Notes under the pieces: model-generated
Database searches by the model: none
What the model was told of the DNA's origin: nothing
Seen by the model: the letters and a program-made list of their open reading frames with translations, nothing else
Assembly: GCA_029266735.1 (NCBI GenBank)
Contig: JAQSWG010000021.1
Coordinates: 1 to 51,335 of the forward strand
Reading direction: 5' to 3'
DNA from: Ornithinibacter sp.
GTDB taxonomy: Bacteria > Actinomycetota > Actinomycetes > Actinomycetales > Dermatophilaceae
DNA length: 51,335 bases
Shown here: one piece after another, positions 1 through 9,986 of the stretch
How positions within the stretch are numbered: the stretch's first letter is position 1
Layout: the number at the start of each line of letters is the position of its first letter
Position numbers and translations under genes: made by a program

Positions 1-704
1 CACGTCCTCCTGGCCCGCCAGGTCGGCGTCCCCTACATCGTCGTGGCGCTCAACAAGGCCGACATGGTCGACGACGAGGAGATCCTCGAGCTCGTCGAGA
101 TGGAGGTCCGTGAGCTGCTCTCGGTCTACGAGTTCCCCGGCGAGGAACTCCCGGTCGTGAAGGTCTCGGCGCTCAAGGCGCTCGAGGGCGACCCCGAGTG
201 GGGTGCGACGGTCCTGGAGCTGATGGACGCGGTCGACACCTACATCCCCGAGCCGGTCCGTGAGACGGACAAGCCGTTCCTCATGCCCGTCGAGGACGTC
301 TTCACCATCACCGGCCGTGGCACCGTCGTCACCGGTCGCATCGAGCGCGGCATCCTCAAGGTCAACGAGGAGGTCGAGATCGTCGGCATCCACACCGGCC
401 CGGCGACCAAGACCACCGCGACCGGCATCGAGTCGACGCCAACGTCTACATCCTCGGCAAGGAGGAGGGCGGCCGTCACACGCCGTTCTACGACAACTAC
501 CGTCCGCAGTTCTACTTCCGCACCACCGACGTGACGGGCGTCGTGCACCTGCCCGAGGGCACCGAGATGGTCATGCCCGGTGACAACACCGAGATGTCCG
601 TCGAGCTCATCCAGCCGATCGCCATGGAGGAGGGCCTGCGCTTCGCCATCCGCGAGGGCGGTCGCACCGTGGGCGCCGGCCGGGTCACCAAGATCAACAA
701 GTGA
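1..704 (+). pseudogene. tuf: Elongation factor Tu, 3' part, internally deleted and frameshifted
   Basis: EF-Tu is the GTPase that carries aminoacyl-tRNA to the ribosome. The window opens inside the G domain, with the guanine-specificity motif NKAD at 52-63. Reading is normal through domain 2 ([18 protein letters not shown]) up to TGIE near 432. The next recognisable residues, [16 protein letters not shown], start at 441 in another frame and run to the expected C-terminus VTKINK and TGA at 702-704. By comparison with the family, about 44-46 residues after TGIE (MFRKLLDEGR through PHT) are missing, roughly 133 bp plus a frame change. Without correction, translation would stop at 534. Because EF-Tu is essential, this is either an assembly error or a decayed second copy. 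The gene identity is certain; the cause is not. Confidence 0.93.
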
Positions 705-728
705 GCTGACCCCGGGTTCCGGCTGGAC

Positions 729-764
729 GAAGGGTCCGGATGCCGCGCGGCATCCGGACCCTTC
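729..764 (+). terminator. Perfect 36-bp palindrome downstream of tuf
   Basis: The two 18-nt arms (gaagggtccggatgccgc and its exact complement) abut with no spacer, 25 bp after the tuf stop. The RNA would form a very stable stem with a small loop taken from the centre. There is no U-run, as is common for actinobacterial terminators. The arms contain the GGATGCC/GGCATCC word that recurs across the window. Confidence 0.7.
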
Positions 765-882
765 GCCGTCCCTGCGGGCCGGCCACGCCCCTGCCGACTG
801 CTACACGTCGGTGCGCTGGGTAAGGAAGGGCGCGGGGCCGGTGCCGACGACCCCGACCTGACGACGTGGAGGAGCCCCGCCG

Positions 883-2604
883 ATGAGCCAGCGCGATGAC
901 GTCATCGCCGGTCGCTACCGGCTGCTCGACGCCATCGGCAGCGGGGGGATGGGCCACGTCTGGCGGGCCCACGACGAACGCCTGGGCCGCGAGGTCGCGG
1001 TGAAGCAGCTGCACTCACGGCAGGGGGTCGACGAGGGCGACGCCGAGGTGGCGTACCAGCGGGCCATGCGCGAGGCCCGGATCACCGCCCGCCTGCACCA
1101 CCCGCACGCCGTGCCCGTCTTCGACGTCGTGGAGCACGACGGCGAGCCCTGCCTGATCATGCAGTACTTCCCCTCGCGCAGCGTGGCCGACCTCATCGCC
1201 GAGCGCGGCACCCTCTCGCCCGCCGAGGTCGCCCAGTTCGGCAGCGAGGTCGCCGCCGCGCTGGCCGCTGCACACCGGGTCGGGATCGTGCACCGCGACG
1301 TCAAGCCGGCGAACATCCTCATCGCCGACGACGGCACGGCCAAGATCAGTGACTTCGGCATCGCCCACGCGATGGGTGACGTGTCGCTCACGTCCACCGG
1401 CATGGTGACCGGTACCCCCGCCTACCTGGCGCCGGAGGTCGCCCGGGGCAACGCCTCGACGCCGGCCTCGGACGTGTTCTCCCTCGGTTCCACGCTCTAC
1501 ACGGCGTTGGAGGGGCTGCCGCCGTTCGGCACGATGGAGAACCCGATGGCGCTCCTGCACCAGGTCGCCTCCGGAGACATCATCCCGCCGCAGCAGTCGG
1601 GTCCACTGACCCCGGTGCTGCTCCGGATGCTCTCCGAGTCGGAGTCCGACCGGCCCACGATGGAGGAGGTGGCCCGCGAGCTCCGCGCGCCACTCGTGCC
1701 CGAGGCCGGGACCCTGGGCGCAGCCGCCGTCCTCGCCGGGTCGACGGCGGCGCTGCCGGACGAGGCGGCAAGGGCATTCGACGAGCCCACCCCCGCCGGG
1801 GCGGTGGTCACGGACCAACCGCTCGCGGATGCCGGGGCCGGCGCGGCGGCGGCCGGCTCGGCAGGTGCGGCCGGCGTGGCGGGCGTGGGTGGCGTCGAGG
1901 GCGCCGTCGGCCAACCAGGGGGCCTGGACCTCCTCTGGCCCGGCGACGACGAGCGTCCCACGGAGCCCGAGACCTCCGAACGGGACACCAACGGCCGGCG
2001 CACACTGCTCGTCGTGCTCGCCCTGGCCGCTGTCGCGGCCGCCCTGGTGTTCGGCTTCCTGTCCCAGCAGGACGACCCGCCGCTGTCCGCCCAGCCCGGA
2101 CCGGGCACGACGTCCGAGGAGGGCGTCTCGCCCAGCGCCTCGCCCAGCAGCCCCGCCCCCACCCCGAGCCCGACCAGGTCGAGCCCGGCCCCCACATCCC
2201 GGGCACCGGTGCCCACATCGCCCGCGCCCGAGCCGACCCGAGCCGCGCCCACGACCGCCGCCCCGGTCTCGGGTACTCCCACGGCACGCCAGCTGACAAC
2301 TGCCGTGCGGGACTACTACGCCCTCATGCCGGACAACCTCGACGCCGGGTACGCGCTCCTGACCGACAACTACAAGGACGACCACGCGAGCAGCCGCAGC
2401 TCCTATGCGGCGTTCTGGGGCGACATCGACGACGTGAGCGTCAGCAACGTCTCGGGGTCGTCTCCCGGGTCGGTGACCGCGACGATCACCTACGAGTTCG
2501 AGGACGGGCGGGTCTACGTGGAGCGACACTCCTACTCCCTCGTCGAGGAGGACGGCATCCTCAAGATCGACGAGTCCGAGGTGCTCAGCAGCCGGCAGCT
2601 CTGA
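883..2604 (+). CDS. Transmembrane Ser/Thr protein kinase with NTF2-like outer domain
   Basis: A 573-residue eukaryotic-type (Hanks) kinase. The kinase domain covers about residues 12-270: glycine loop GSGGMG 19-24, catalytic lysine K41, HRD 137-139 in [13 protein letters not shown] 157-159, APE 183-185. A long Ala/Gly/Pro linker leads to one membrane helix at about 374-393, then a Pro/Ser/Thr-rich stalk. The C-terminal domain of about 105 residues (from about 466) looks NTF2/SnoaL-like by its pattern, and would lie outside the cell as a possible sensor. A GGAGG lies 10 nt before the ATG. No phosphatase or FHA gene is beside it. It sits alone between tuf and the S10 operon, an unusual address. 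The kinase call is certain; the outer-domain family is my inference. Confidence 0.95.
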   Translation: MSQRDDVIAGRYRLLDAIGSGGMGHVWRAHDERLGREVAVKQLHSRQGVDEGDAEVAYQRAMREARITARLHHPHAVPVFDVVEHDGEPCLIMQYFPSRSVADLIAERGTLSPAEVAQFGSEVAAALAAAHRVGIVHRDVKPANILIADDGTAKISDFGIAHAMGDVSLTSTGMVTGTPAYLAPEVARGNASTPASDVFSLGSTLYTALEGLPPFGTMENPMALLHQVASGDIIPPQQSGPLTPVLLRMLSESESDRPTMEEVARELRAPLVPEAGTLGAAAVLAGSTAALPDEAARAFDEPTPAGAVVTDQPLADAGAGAAAAGSAGAAGVAGVGGVEGAVGQPGGLDLLWPGDDERPTEPETSERDTNGRRTLLVVLALAAVAAALVFGFLSQQDDPPLSAQPGPGTTSEEGVSPSASPSSPAPTPSPTRSSPAPTSRAPVPTSPAPEPTRAAPTTAAPVSGTPTARQLTTAVRDYYALMPDNLDAGYALLTDNYKDDHASSRSSYAAFWGDIDDVSVSNVSGSSPGSVTATITYEFEDGRVYVERHSYSLVEEDGILKIDESEVLSSRQL

Positions 2605-3006
2605 GGCCCGAGCGGATGCGTCGAGGCTGCTCGAAGGGTCGGAGGGCCACGCTGCAGGGGCGGGCTCCCGGCATCCCTCCCGCATTCCGCTCGGCGGATC
2701 TGCCGATTTGGCCCGTCCCCACAGCGTCTGGCACACTTATCAGGTTGCTTGGCGTGCGATGGCGTCCCGAGAGGGTCGACGTCGCCCACCGCGACGAGGT
2801 GACGAACCGCCGACAACGGCGGGGCGGCTCGTTCGCGAAGTGCCGGGCCCCGGTTCCACCGGGACAGCCGATCCGACGGACGACGCGGGAGACCGCATGC
2901 CGTCGGGCCGCGGAGCAGGCGCGACACGCCCGACCGCGGGGGTCGGCGGTCGTGAGGGAAGCGGACCACCGACAGATGTACGGCGAGAGAGAGACGGGAA
3001 CGTCAG
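2605..3006 (+). promoter_or_regulatory. Noncoding leader before the S10 operon, with hairpins
   Basis: These 402 bp hold no convincing gene. Arms at 2608-2620 and 2681-2694 pair almost perfectly (ccgagcggatgcg with cgcattccgctcgg), and ggaggg at 2641 can pair with ccctcc at 2675 inside, giving one long stem that may terminate the kinase transcript. A small hairpin (ccgccg-acaa-cggcgg) lies at 2807-2822. A possible promoter has TTTGGC at 2707 and CACACT at 2733, but the spacing is poor. The operon's transcription start is probably in this stretch, leaving an untranslated leader of up to about 250 nt. Confidence 0.5.
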
Positions 3007-3315
3007 ATGGCGGGACAGAAGATCCGCATCCGCTTGAAGTCGTATGACCACGAGGTCATCGACAGCTCGGCGCGCAAGATCGTGGACACGGTCACCCGCG
3101 CCGGTGCGACCGTGGTCGGCCCGGTGCCGCTCCCGACGGAGAAGAACGTGTTCTGCGTCATCCGGTCGCCGCACAAGTACAAGGACAGCCGCGAGCACTT
3201 CGAGATGCGCACGCACAAGCGCCTCATCGACATCATCGACCCCACCCCCAAGGCGGTCGACTCGCTCATGCGTCTCGACCTCCCGGCCGACGTCAACATC
3301 GAGATCAAGCTCTGA
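3007..3315 (+). CDS. rpsJ: 30S ribosomal protein S10
   Basis: The 102-residue protein has full family length, with the conserved stretches [33 protein letters not shown] and [13 protein letters not shown]10 is in the 30S head and, as NusE, also takes part in antitermination with NusB. It is the first gene of the S10 operon, after a 400-bp noncoding leader. A GAGAGAGA purine tract about 15-25 nt upstream is a poor Shine-Dalgarno site. The rplC start follows 10 bp after its stop. Confidence 0.99.
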   Translation: MAGQKIRIRLKSYDHEVIDSSARKIVDTVTRAGATVVGPVPLPTEKNVFCVIRSPHKYKDSREHFEMRTHKRLIDIIDPTPKAVDSLMRLDLPADVNIEIKL

Positions 3316-3325
3316 GGCTGACGAC

Positions 3326-3982
3326 ATGACCTCCACCGCCACCAAGACCCAGAAGGGCCTGCTGGGCACCAAGCTCGGCATGACCCAGGTGTGGGACGAG
3401 ACGAACCGCCTCGTGCCCGTCACCGTGATCCAGGCCGGTCCGTGTGTCGTGACCCAGGTCCGCGACGCCGGAAGGGACGGGTATGCCGCCGTCCAGCTCG
3501 GCTACGGCGCGATCGACCCCCGCAAGGTCACCCAGCCGCTCGCCGGCCACTTCGAGAAGGCCGGGGTGACGCCGCGTCGCCACCTCGTCGAGCTCCGCAC
3601 CGCCGACGCGGGCGAGTACACCCTGGGCCAGGAGCTCGGCGCCGACACGTTCGAGGCCGGTCAGGTCGTCGACGTCACCGGCACGACGAAGGGCAAGGGC
3701 TTCGCTGGCGTCATGAAGCGCCACGGCTTCAAGGGCGTCTCGTCCTCGCACGGCTCGCACCGCAACCACCGCAAGCCCGGTTCGATCGGAGGGGCCTCGA
3801 CCCCGGGTCGCGTCTTCAAGGGCATGCGCATGGCCGGCCGCATGGGCGGCGTGCGCCAGACCACCCAGAACCTCACGATCCAGGCCGTGGATGCCGAGAA
3901 GGGCCTGCTGCTCGTCAAGGGTGCCGTCCCCGGCCCCCGCGGCGCGGTCGTCCTCATCCGCTCGGCCGCGAAGGGGGCGTGA
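3326..3982 (+). CDS. rplC: 50S ribosomal protein L3
   Basis: L3 (218 residues) helps build the peptidyl-transferase centre, sending a loop toward the A site. The core [16 protein letters not shown] is near the N-terminus, and the extended loop with [22 protein letters not shown] and [12 protein letters not shown] is intact in the middle (for length, these are quoted in parts: residues about 129-150 and 172-184). The start is the ATG ten bases after the rpsJ stop; a longer upstream reading in this frame overlaps rpsJ and is not real. The stop is 4 bp before rplD. Confidence 0.98.
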   Translation: MTSTATKTQKGLLGTKLGMTQVWDETNRLVPVTVIQAGPCVVTQVRDAGRDGYAAVQLGYGAIDPRKVTQPLAGHFEKAGVTPRRHLVELRTADAGEYTLGQELGADTFEAGQVVDVTGTTKGKGFAGVMKRHGFKGVSSSHGSHRNHRKPGSIGGASTPGRVFKGMRMAGRMGGVRQTTQNLTIQAVDAEKGLLLVKGAVPGPRGAVVLIRSAAKGA

Positions 3983-3986
3983 CCTC

Positions 3987-4831
<845 letters not shown>

Positions 4832-4835
<4 letters not shown>

Positions 4836-5131
4836 GCCAGGGCAAGAACCCCCGCGACATCCTCATCTCGCCCGTCGTGTCCGAGAAGTCCTACGGGCTG
4901 CTCGACGAGGGCAAGTACACCTTCATCGTCGACCCCCGCTCGAACAAGACGGAGATCAAGATCGCCGTCGAGCAGGTCTTCGGCGTCAAGGTCGACTCGG
5001 TGCACACGATGAACCGTCCCGGGAAGGCCCGCCGCACCCGCTTCGGCATCGGCAAGCGCAAGGACACCAAGCGCGCGATCGTCACCCTCCGCGAGGGCTC
5101 GATCGACATCTTCGGCAGCGCCGGCGCCTGA
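4832..5131 (+). CDS. rplW: 50S ribosomal protein L23
   Basis: This 99-residue protein sits at the tunnel exit, where trigger factor and signal recognition particle dock. The family core [21 protein letters not shown] and [17 protein letters not shown] is complete (residues about 9-29 and 37-53). The start is the GTG that shares four bases with the rplD stop. No separate ribosome binding site is needed if the two are coupled. Confidence 0.97.
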
Positions 5132-5152
5132 GGAACGTGAGGAAGACAGACC

Positions 5153-5989
5153 ATGGGTATCCGTAAGTACAAGCCGACGACGCCAGGGCGTCGCGGGTCG
5201 AGCGTGGCCGACTTCGTCGAGGTCACCCGCTCCACCCCCGAGAAGTCCCTGGTCCGTCCGCTGAGCAAGAGCGGTGGTCGCAACAACAACGGCCGCATCA
5301 CCACCCGCCATATCGGTGGTGGGCACAAGCGCGCCTACCGCGTCATCGACTTCCGTCGCCACGACAAGGACGGCGTCCCCGCCAAGGTCGCGCACATCGA
5401 GTACGACCCCAACCGCACCGCTCGCATCGCCCTCCTGCACTACGCCGACGGGGAGAAGCGCTACATCCTCGCCCCCAAGGGCCTGGAGCAGGGGATGCCG
5501 ATCGAGAACGGACCGGGCGCCGACATCAAGCCGGGCAACAGCCTCCCGCTGCGCAACATCCCGACCGGCACGGTCGTGCACGCCGTCGAGCTCAAGCCGG
5601 GCGGCGGTGCCAAGATCGCCCGCTCCGCCGGCGTCCGCGTCCAGCTCGTCGCCAAGGACGGCGCCCACGCGCAGCTGCGGATGCCGTCCGGCGAGATCCG
5701 CAACGTCGACGCCCGCTGCCGCGCCACGGTCGGCGAGGTCGGCAACGCCGAACAGTCCAACATCAACTGGGGCAAGGCCGGCCGCATGCGGTGGAAGGGC
5801 AAGCGCCCGACCGTCCGTGGTGTCGTCATGAACCCCGTCGACCACCCGCACGGTGGCGGTGAGGGCCGCACCTCCGGGGGGCGCCACCCCGTGTCGCCGT
5901 GGGGCCAGGCCGAGGGTCGTACCCGCCGCCCCGGCAAGCCCAGCGACAAGCTGATCGTCCGCCGCCGCCGCACTGGCAAGAAGCGCTGA
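5153..5989 (+). CDS. rplB: 50S ribosomal protein L2
   Basis: At 278 residues this has normal length. L2 is required for subunit joining and peptidyl transfer. The hallmark [14 protein letters not shown], containing the conserved histidine near the active centre, is present at about residues 225-238, with the basic C-terminus [13 protein letters not shown]. The start ATG follows gaggaa about 20 bp upstream and ggaag closer in. It lies 21 bp after rplW. Confidence 0.99.
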   Translation: MGIRKYKPTTPGRRGSSVADFVEVTRSTPEKSLVRPLSKSGGRNNNGRITTRHIGGGHKRAYRVIDFRRHDKDGVPAKVAHIEYDPNRTARIALLHYADGEKRYILAPKGLEQGMPIENGPGADIKPGNSLPLRNIPTGTVVHAVELKPGGGAKIARSAGVRVQLVAKDGAHAQLRMPSGEIRNVDARCRATVGEVGNAEQSNINWGKAGRMRWKGKRPTVRGVVMNPVDHPHGGGEGRTSGGRHPVSPWGQAEGRTRRPGKPSDKLIVRRRRTGKKR

Positions 5990-6001
5990 TAGGAGCCTGG
6001 A

Positions 6002-6262
6002 ATGCCTCGTAGCCTGAAGAAGGGCCCCTTCATCGACGACCACCTGCAGAAGAAGGTGGACGCCCAGAACGATGCCGGGACCAAGAACGTCATCAAGACC
6101 TGGTCGCGTCGGTCGGTCGTCTCGCCCGACATGCTCGGCCACACCCTCGCCGTCCATGACGGCCGCAAGCACGTCCCGGTGTTCGTCACCGAGGCGATGG
6201 TCGGCCACAAGCTCGGCGAGTTCGCACCGACCCGCACCTTCAAGGGTCACGTGAAGCGCTGA
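6002..6262 (+). CDS. rpsS: 30S ribosomal protein S19
   Basis: S19 is in the 30S head, next to S13, contacting A-site tRNA. The 86 residues contain [22 protein letters not shown] and [20 protein letters not shown]. The protein ends at TFKGHVKR; many actinobacterial homologues carry about seven more residues (DDRK-type basic tail), so this one is slightly short. TGATG couples its stop to the rplV start. Confidence 0.97.
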   Translation: MPRSLKKGPFIDDHLQKKVDAQNDAGTKNVIKTWSRRSVVSPDMLGHTLAVHDGRKHVPVFVTEAMVGHKLGEFAPTRTFKGHVKR

Positions 6263-6660
6263 TGGCCGCCGACAACACCACCACCGAGGTGCGGGCGATC
6301 GCCCGCCACGTCCGGGTGACGCCGCAGAAGGCGCGCCGGGTCGTCGACCTCATCCGTGGCAAGAACGCCACCGACGCCGTGGCCGTCCTGCGGTTCGCGC
6401 CCCAGGGTGCGGCTGAGCCGGTCCGCAAGGTCCTCGAGTCCGCGATCGCCAACGCGCGGGTCAAGGCCGACCTCGTCGCCGAGCGCTTCGACGAGCGCGA
6501 GCTCGTCGTCGCCTCCGCCTTCGTCGACGAGGGACCCACCATGAAGCGGTTCCGCCCGCGCGCCCAGGGCCGCGCCGGACGCATCAACAAGCGCACGAGC
6601 CACATCACGGTGGTCGTCGCACCCAAGCCCGCCAAGGCCACGAACGGAGGCACTCGCTGA
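6262..6660 (+). CDS. rplV: 50S ribosomal protein L22
   Basis: The 132-residue protein has the conserved [20 protein letters not shown] near its start and the tunnel-lining hairpin region ending [19 protein letters not shown]22 and L4 together form the constriction of the exit tunnel, where macrolide-resistance changes arise; no change can be judged here. The stop and the rpsC start share one base (TGATG). Confidence 0.98.
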   Translation: MAADNTTTEVRAIARHVRVTPQKARRVVDLIRGKNATDAVAVLRFAPQGAAEPVRKVLESAIANARVKADLVAERFDERELVVASAFVDEGPTMKRFRPRAQGRAGRINKRTSHITVVVAPKPAKATNGGTR

Positions 6661-7463
6661 TGGGCCAGAAGGTCAACCCGCACGGCTTCCGTCTCGGGAT
6701 CACCACGGAGCACCGCAGCCGCTGGTTCGCCGACTCCACCAAGGAGGGTCAGCGATACCGCGACTACGTCAAGGAGGACGTCGCGATCCGCAAGCTCATG
6801 TCCGAGGGCATGGACCGCGCCGGGATCGCACGCGTCGACATCGAGCGCACCCGGGACCGGGTCCGCGTCGACATCCACACCGCTCGTCCAGGCATCGTCA
6901 TCGGTCGCCGCGGCGCCGAGGCGGACCGCATCCGCGGTGAGCTCGAGAAGCTCACCGGCAAGCAGGTGCAGCTCAACATCCTCGAGGTCAAGAACCCCGA
7001 GGTCGAGGCCCAGCTCGTCGCGCAGGGCATCGCCGAGCAGCTCAGCGCCCGCGTCTCGTTCCGCCGGGCCATGCGCAAGGGCATGCAGTCCGCCACCCGG
7101 GCCGGCGCCAAGGGCATCCGCGTGCAGGTCTCCGGTCGCCTCGGCGGAGCCGAGATGAGCCGCACCGAGTTCTACCGTGAGGGTCGCGTGCCCCTGCACA
7201 CCCTCCGGGCCCAGATCGACTACGGCTTCTACGAGGCCAAGACGACGTTCGGCCGCATCGGCGTCAAGACGTGGATCTACAAGGGCGACCTCACGGCGCG
7301 TGAGCTGGCGGCCCAGCAGGCCACCGCGCCGCGCCAGGGTCGCGGCCCGCGTCGCGACGGCGCGGACCGCCCGGCCAGAGCCCGCCGCACCGACGCCCCC
7401 GCCCCCGGGACCGACGCTCCCGCGGAGCAGGCCCCGGCCGCCGTGAGCACCGAGGAGTCCTGA
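6660..7463 (+). CDS. rpsC: 30S ribosomal protein S3
   Basis: S3 guards the mRNA entry channel and has helicase activity with S4 and S5. The 267 residues open with [16 protein letters not shown] domain carries the VIGRRG loop near residue 80-85, and the C-terminal domain contains [20 protein letters not shown]. The last 50 residues or so are a disordered Ala/Pro/Arg extension typical of high-GC actinobacteria. The rplP start follows 2 bp after the stop. Confidence 0.98.
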   Translation: MGQKVNPHGFRLGITTEHRSRWFADSTKEGQRYRDYVKEDVAIRKLMSEGMDRAGIARVDIERTRDRVRVDIHTARPGIVIGRRGAEADRIRGELEKLTGKQVQLNILEVKNPEVEAQLVAQGIAEQLSARVSFRRAMRKGMQSATRAGAKGIRVQVSGRLGGAEMSRTEFYREGRVPLHTLRAQIDYGFYEAKTTFGRIGVKTWIYKGDLTARELAAQQATAPRQGRGPRRDGADRPARARRTDAPAPGTDAPAEQAPAAVSTEES

Positions 7464-7465
7464 CC

Positions 7466-7885
7466 ATGTTGATTCCCCGTCGGGTCAAGCACCGCAAGCA
7501 GCACCACCCGGGTCGCTCCGGTGCTGCCAAGGGTGGGACGACCATCGCGTTCGGCGACTACGGCATCCAGGCCCTGGAGCCGGCATACGTCACCAACCGT
7601 CAGATCGAGTCCGCGCGTATCGCGATGACCCGGTACATGAAGCGTGGCGGAAAGGTCTGGATCAACATCTACCCGGACCGTCCGCTGACCAAGAAGCCGG
7701 CCGAGACCCGCATGGGCTCCGGCAAGGGGTCCCCCGAGTGGTGGATCGCCAACGTCAAGCCGGGCCGGATCATGTTCGAGATCTCCGGCGTCCCGGAGGA
7801 GACCGCACGCGAGGCCCTGCGCCTGGCGATGCACAAGCTGCCGATGAAGTGCCGCTTCGTCCGGCGTGAGGGTGGTGACTTCTGA
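7466..7885 (+). CDS. rplP: 50S ribosomal protein L16
   Basis: The 139 residues match the family throughout: [17 protein letters not shown] at the start, then [19 protein letters not shown] and [20 protein letters not shown]16 helps position tRNA in the A and P sites and organises the central protuberance. The stop TGATG overlaps the rpmC start by one base. Confidence 0.99.
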   Translation: MLIPRRVKHRKQHHPGRSGAAKGGTTIAFGDYGIQALEPAYVTNRQIESARIAMTRYMKRGGKVWINIYPDRPLTKKPAETRMGSGKGSPEWWIANVKPGRIMFEISGVPEETAREALRLAMHKLPMKCRFVRREGGDF

Positions 7886-8121
7886 TGGCCATCGGATCCA
7901 AGGACCTGACCTCCAAGGAGCTGCGCGGCCTCGACGACGAGCGTCTCGTCGACGAGCTCCGCAAGGCCAAGGAGGAGCTGTTCAACCTCCGGTTCCAGTC
8001 GGCCACCGGCCAGCTGGACAACCACGGTCGGCTCCGCGCCGTCCGCAAGGACATCGCCCGGATCTACACGACGATGCGCGAGCGCGAGCTGGGCATCGGT
8101 GGAAAGGGTGACGCCAAGTGA
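7885..8121 (+). CDS. rpmC: 50S ribosomal protein L29
   Basis: A 78-residue small protein near the tunnel exit. It holds the usual helical pair: [20 protein letters not shown], then [18 protein letters not shown] and [12 protein letters not shown]. The stop and the rpsQ start share four bases (GTGA). Confidence 0.97.
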   Translation: MAIGSKDLTSKELRGLDDERLVDELRKAKEELFNLRFQSATGQLDNHGRLRAVRKDIARIYTTMRERELGIGGKGDAK

Positions 8122-8417
8122 GCGAGACCACGAAGGATGAGAACGTGAGCGTGACCCAGGCCGCGGACCGCAGGAACCGCAAGGCCCGCCAGGGCTACGT
8201 CGTCAGCGACAAGATGGACAAGACGGTCGTCGTCGAGGTGGAGGACCGCGTCAAGCACGCCCTCTACAGCAAGGTCATCCGGCGGACGAGCAAGGTCAAG
8301 GCGCACGACGAGGCGAACACCGCCGGAGTCGGCGACCGCGTGCTCATCATGGAGACCCGCCCGCTCAGCGCGACGAAGCGCTGGCGCATCGTGGAGATCC
8401 TCGAGAAGGCCAAGTAG
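8118..8417 (+). CDS. rpsQ: 30S ribosomal protein S17
   Basis: The 99-residue primary 16S-rRNA-binding protein has the OB-fold core [19 protein letters not shown] and the basic hairpin [19 protein letters not shown]. The first 20 residues or so are a variable extension. A GTG overlapping rpmC is chosen because it gives coupling; an internal GTG nine codons or more downstream cannot be excluded. The 76-bp gap to rplN contains only a good ribosome binding site. Confidence 0.96.
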   Translation: MSETTKDENVSVTQAADRRNRKARQGYVVSDKMDKTVVVEVEDRVKHALYSKVIRRTSKVKAHDEANTAGVGDRVLIMETRPLSATKRWRIVEILEKAK

Positions 8418-8493
8418 GCCCCAGTTCGGCCAGGCTCCGCCGCCCGCCCACGGGTGCCGTGGAGAACCAGCACGACGTATAGGAGACAGAACA

Positions 8494-8862
8494 GTGATCC
8501 AGCAGGAGTCGCGACTGCGCGTCGCCGACAACACCGGTGCCAAGGAGATCTTGTGCATCCGTGTTCTCGGTGGCTCCGGTCGCCGGTATGCCGGTATCGG
8601 CGACACCATCGTCGCCACCGTCAAGGACGCGATCCCCGGCGGCAACGTCAAGAAGGGCGATGTCGTCAAGGCGGTCATCGTCCGCACGAAGAAGGAGCGT
8701 CGCCGCGCCGACGGCTCCTACATCAAGTTCGACGAGAACGCGGCCGTGATCCTCAAGAACGACGGTGACCCCCGGGGCACCCGCATCTTCGGCCCCGTGG
8801 GCCGCGAGCTGCGCGAGAAGCGCTTCATGAAGATCATCAGCCTCGCCCCGGAGGTGCTCTGA
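8494..8862 (+). CDS. rplN: 50S ribosomal protein L14
   Basis: L14 has exactly the usual 122 residues. It binds 23S rRNA and forms bridges to 16S rRNA; RsfS docks on it to silence idle subunits. The signature [20 protein letters not shown] leads, and [24 protein letters not shown] ends the protein (residues about 99-122). The GTG start is preceded by taggagaca, a good Shine-Dalgarno site. Confidence 0.98.
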   Translation: MIQQESRLRVADNTGAKEILCIRVLGGSGRRYAGIGDTIVATVKDAIPGGNVKKGDVVKAVIVRTKKERRRADGSYIKFDENAAVILKNDGDPRGTRIFGPVGRELREKRFMKIISLAPEVL

Positions 8863-8865
8863 GCC

Positions 8866-9213
8866 ATGGCGACGATGAAGATCAAGAAGGGTGACACCGT
8901 GCAGGTGCTCACCGGCAAGGACAGGGGCGCCACGGGCAAGGTCATCGCGGTCAACCGCGAGACCGGCCGGGTGACCGTCGAGGGCGTCAACCGGGTGACC
9001 CGGCACACCAAGGCCGGCCAGTCCGCCCGGGGCAGCCGCACCGGTGGGCTCGTCGTCCAGGAGTCGCCGATCCACGTGAGCAACGTGGCCGTCGTGGACC
9101 CCTCCGACAAGAAGCCGACCCGGATCAAGACCCGCGTCGAGACCGTCGAGCGTGACGGGCGCCAGAAGGCGAGCCGCGTCCGCGTCGGCGCGCGCTCGGG
9201 CAAGGACCTGTGA
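8866..9213 (+). CDS. rplX: 50S ribosomal protein L24
   Basis: The 115 residues include the KOW motif ([20 protein letters not shown], about residues 6-25). L24 is one of two proteins that start 50S assembly. It begins 3 bp after rplN, and its stop lies just before the rplE start. Confidence 0.98.
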   Translation: MATMKIKKGDTVQVLTGKDRGATGKVIAVNRETGRVTVEGVNRVTRHTKAGQSARGSRTGGLVVQESPIHVSNVAVVDPSDKKPTRIKTRVETVERDGRQKASRVRVGARSGKDL

Positions 9214-9218
9214 GAGAC

Positions 9219-9779
9219 ATGGCAGACACTGCAACGAAGCCGCGGCTGAAGTCGCGCTACCAGGACGAGATCAAGGGCTCCCTGCAGGAGCAGTTCGGCT
9301 ACGCCAACGTCATGCAGGTCCCCGGTGTCGTCAAGGTCGTCGTCAACATGGGCGTCGGCGACGCCGCCAAGGACAGCAAGCTCATCGAGGGTGCCGTCCG
9401 CGACCTCACCGCGATCACCGGTCAGAAGCCTGTCGTGACCAAGGCCCGCAAGTCGATCGCCCAGTTCAAGCTGCGCGAGGGGATGCCCATCGGCGCCCAC
9501 GCGACCCTGCGCGGCGATCGGATGTGGGAGTTCCTCGACCGCCTCGTCAGCACCGCCCTTCCACGCATCCGTGACTTCCGCGGCCTGTCGCCCAGGCAGT
9601 TCGACGGACGGGGCAACTTCACCTTCGGTCTCACCGAGCAGTCGATGTTCCACGAGATCGACCAGGACCGGATCGACCGCGTCCGCGGCATGGACATCAC
9701 GGTCGTCACGACCGCGACGAACGACGACGAGGGTCGCGCGCTGCTCAAGGCGCTCGGCTTCCCGTTCAAGGAGAACTGA
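9219..9779 (+). CDS. rplE: 50S ribosomal protein L5
   Basis: L5 (186 residues from this ATG) binds 5S rRNA and contacts P-site tRNA. Its core is complete: [40 protein letters not shown] and [18 protein letters not shown] at 9210, overlapping the rplX stop, could add three residues; the ATG is preferred because MADT-type starts are usual in related proteins. rpsN begins 2 bp after the stop. Confidence 0.97.
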   Translation: MADTATKPRLKSRYQDEIKGSLQEQFGYANVMQVPGVVKVVVNMGVGDAAKDSKLIEGAVRDLTAITGQKPVVTKARKSIAQFKLREGMPIGAHATLRGDRMWEFLDRLVSTALPRIRDFRGLSPRQFDGRGNFTFGLTEQSMFHEIDQDRIDRVRGMDITVVTTATNDDEGRALLKALGFPFKEN

Positions 9780-9781
9780 GC

Positions 9782-9841
9782 ATGGCCAAGACAGCCCTCG
9801 TCAACAAGGCGAACAAGAAGCCCAAGTTCGCCAGCTGGTGA
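9782..9841 (+). pseudogene. rpsN: 30S ribosomal protein S14 (zinc type), internally deleted
   Basis: The expected S14 follows rplE, but only 19 codons remain. The first 17 ([17 protein letters not shown]) match the N-terminus of the 61-residue type Z protein, and the last two (SW, then TGA) match its C-terminus. About 42 residues between them, including both CxxC zinc pairs, are absent, an in-frame loss of about 126 bp. The product could not fold as S14. Because the ends are precise and the frame is kept, a recent deletion or an assembly error is more likely than slow decay. A zinc-free S14 elsewhere in the genome could substitute, but none is visible here. Confidence 0.85.
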
Positions 9842-9847
9842 CCAGCG

Positions 9848-9905
9848 GGTATGCCGGCCGGGCCCCGGCCGCGCATCCCCACCCGCCGCAGTCCCGCGGC
9901 ATACC
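9848..9905 (+). repeat. Nested inverted repeats between rpsN and rpsH
   Basis: Outer arms ggtatgccg (9848) and cggcatacc (9897) pair perfectly. Inside, cggccggg and cccggccg (9855-9871) form a second hairpin. The 145-bp gap between rpsN and rpsH is unusually long for this operon; the hairpin may be an attenuator or mRNA-stability element, but there is no direct evidence. Confidence 0.5.
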
Positions 9906-9986
9906 TCACACAACAGACCATCTACATCGCAGGTCCGCCGAGTGTTGCTCGGAGGAAACCGCGGTGAGAGAGGGCGGAGAAGCCCA

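Noticed and set aside
2728-2750. TGGCAC followed by TTGC, like a sigma-54 promoter
   Set aside because: The spacing between the GG and GC elements is about 17 bp rather than 12, and actinobacteria generally lack sigma-54.
9782-9841. A new 19-residue microprotein
   Set aside because: Its two ends match S14 precisely, so it is better explained as a deleted rpsN.
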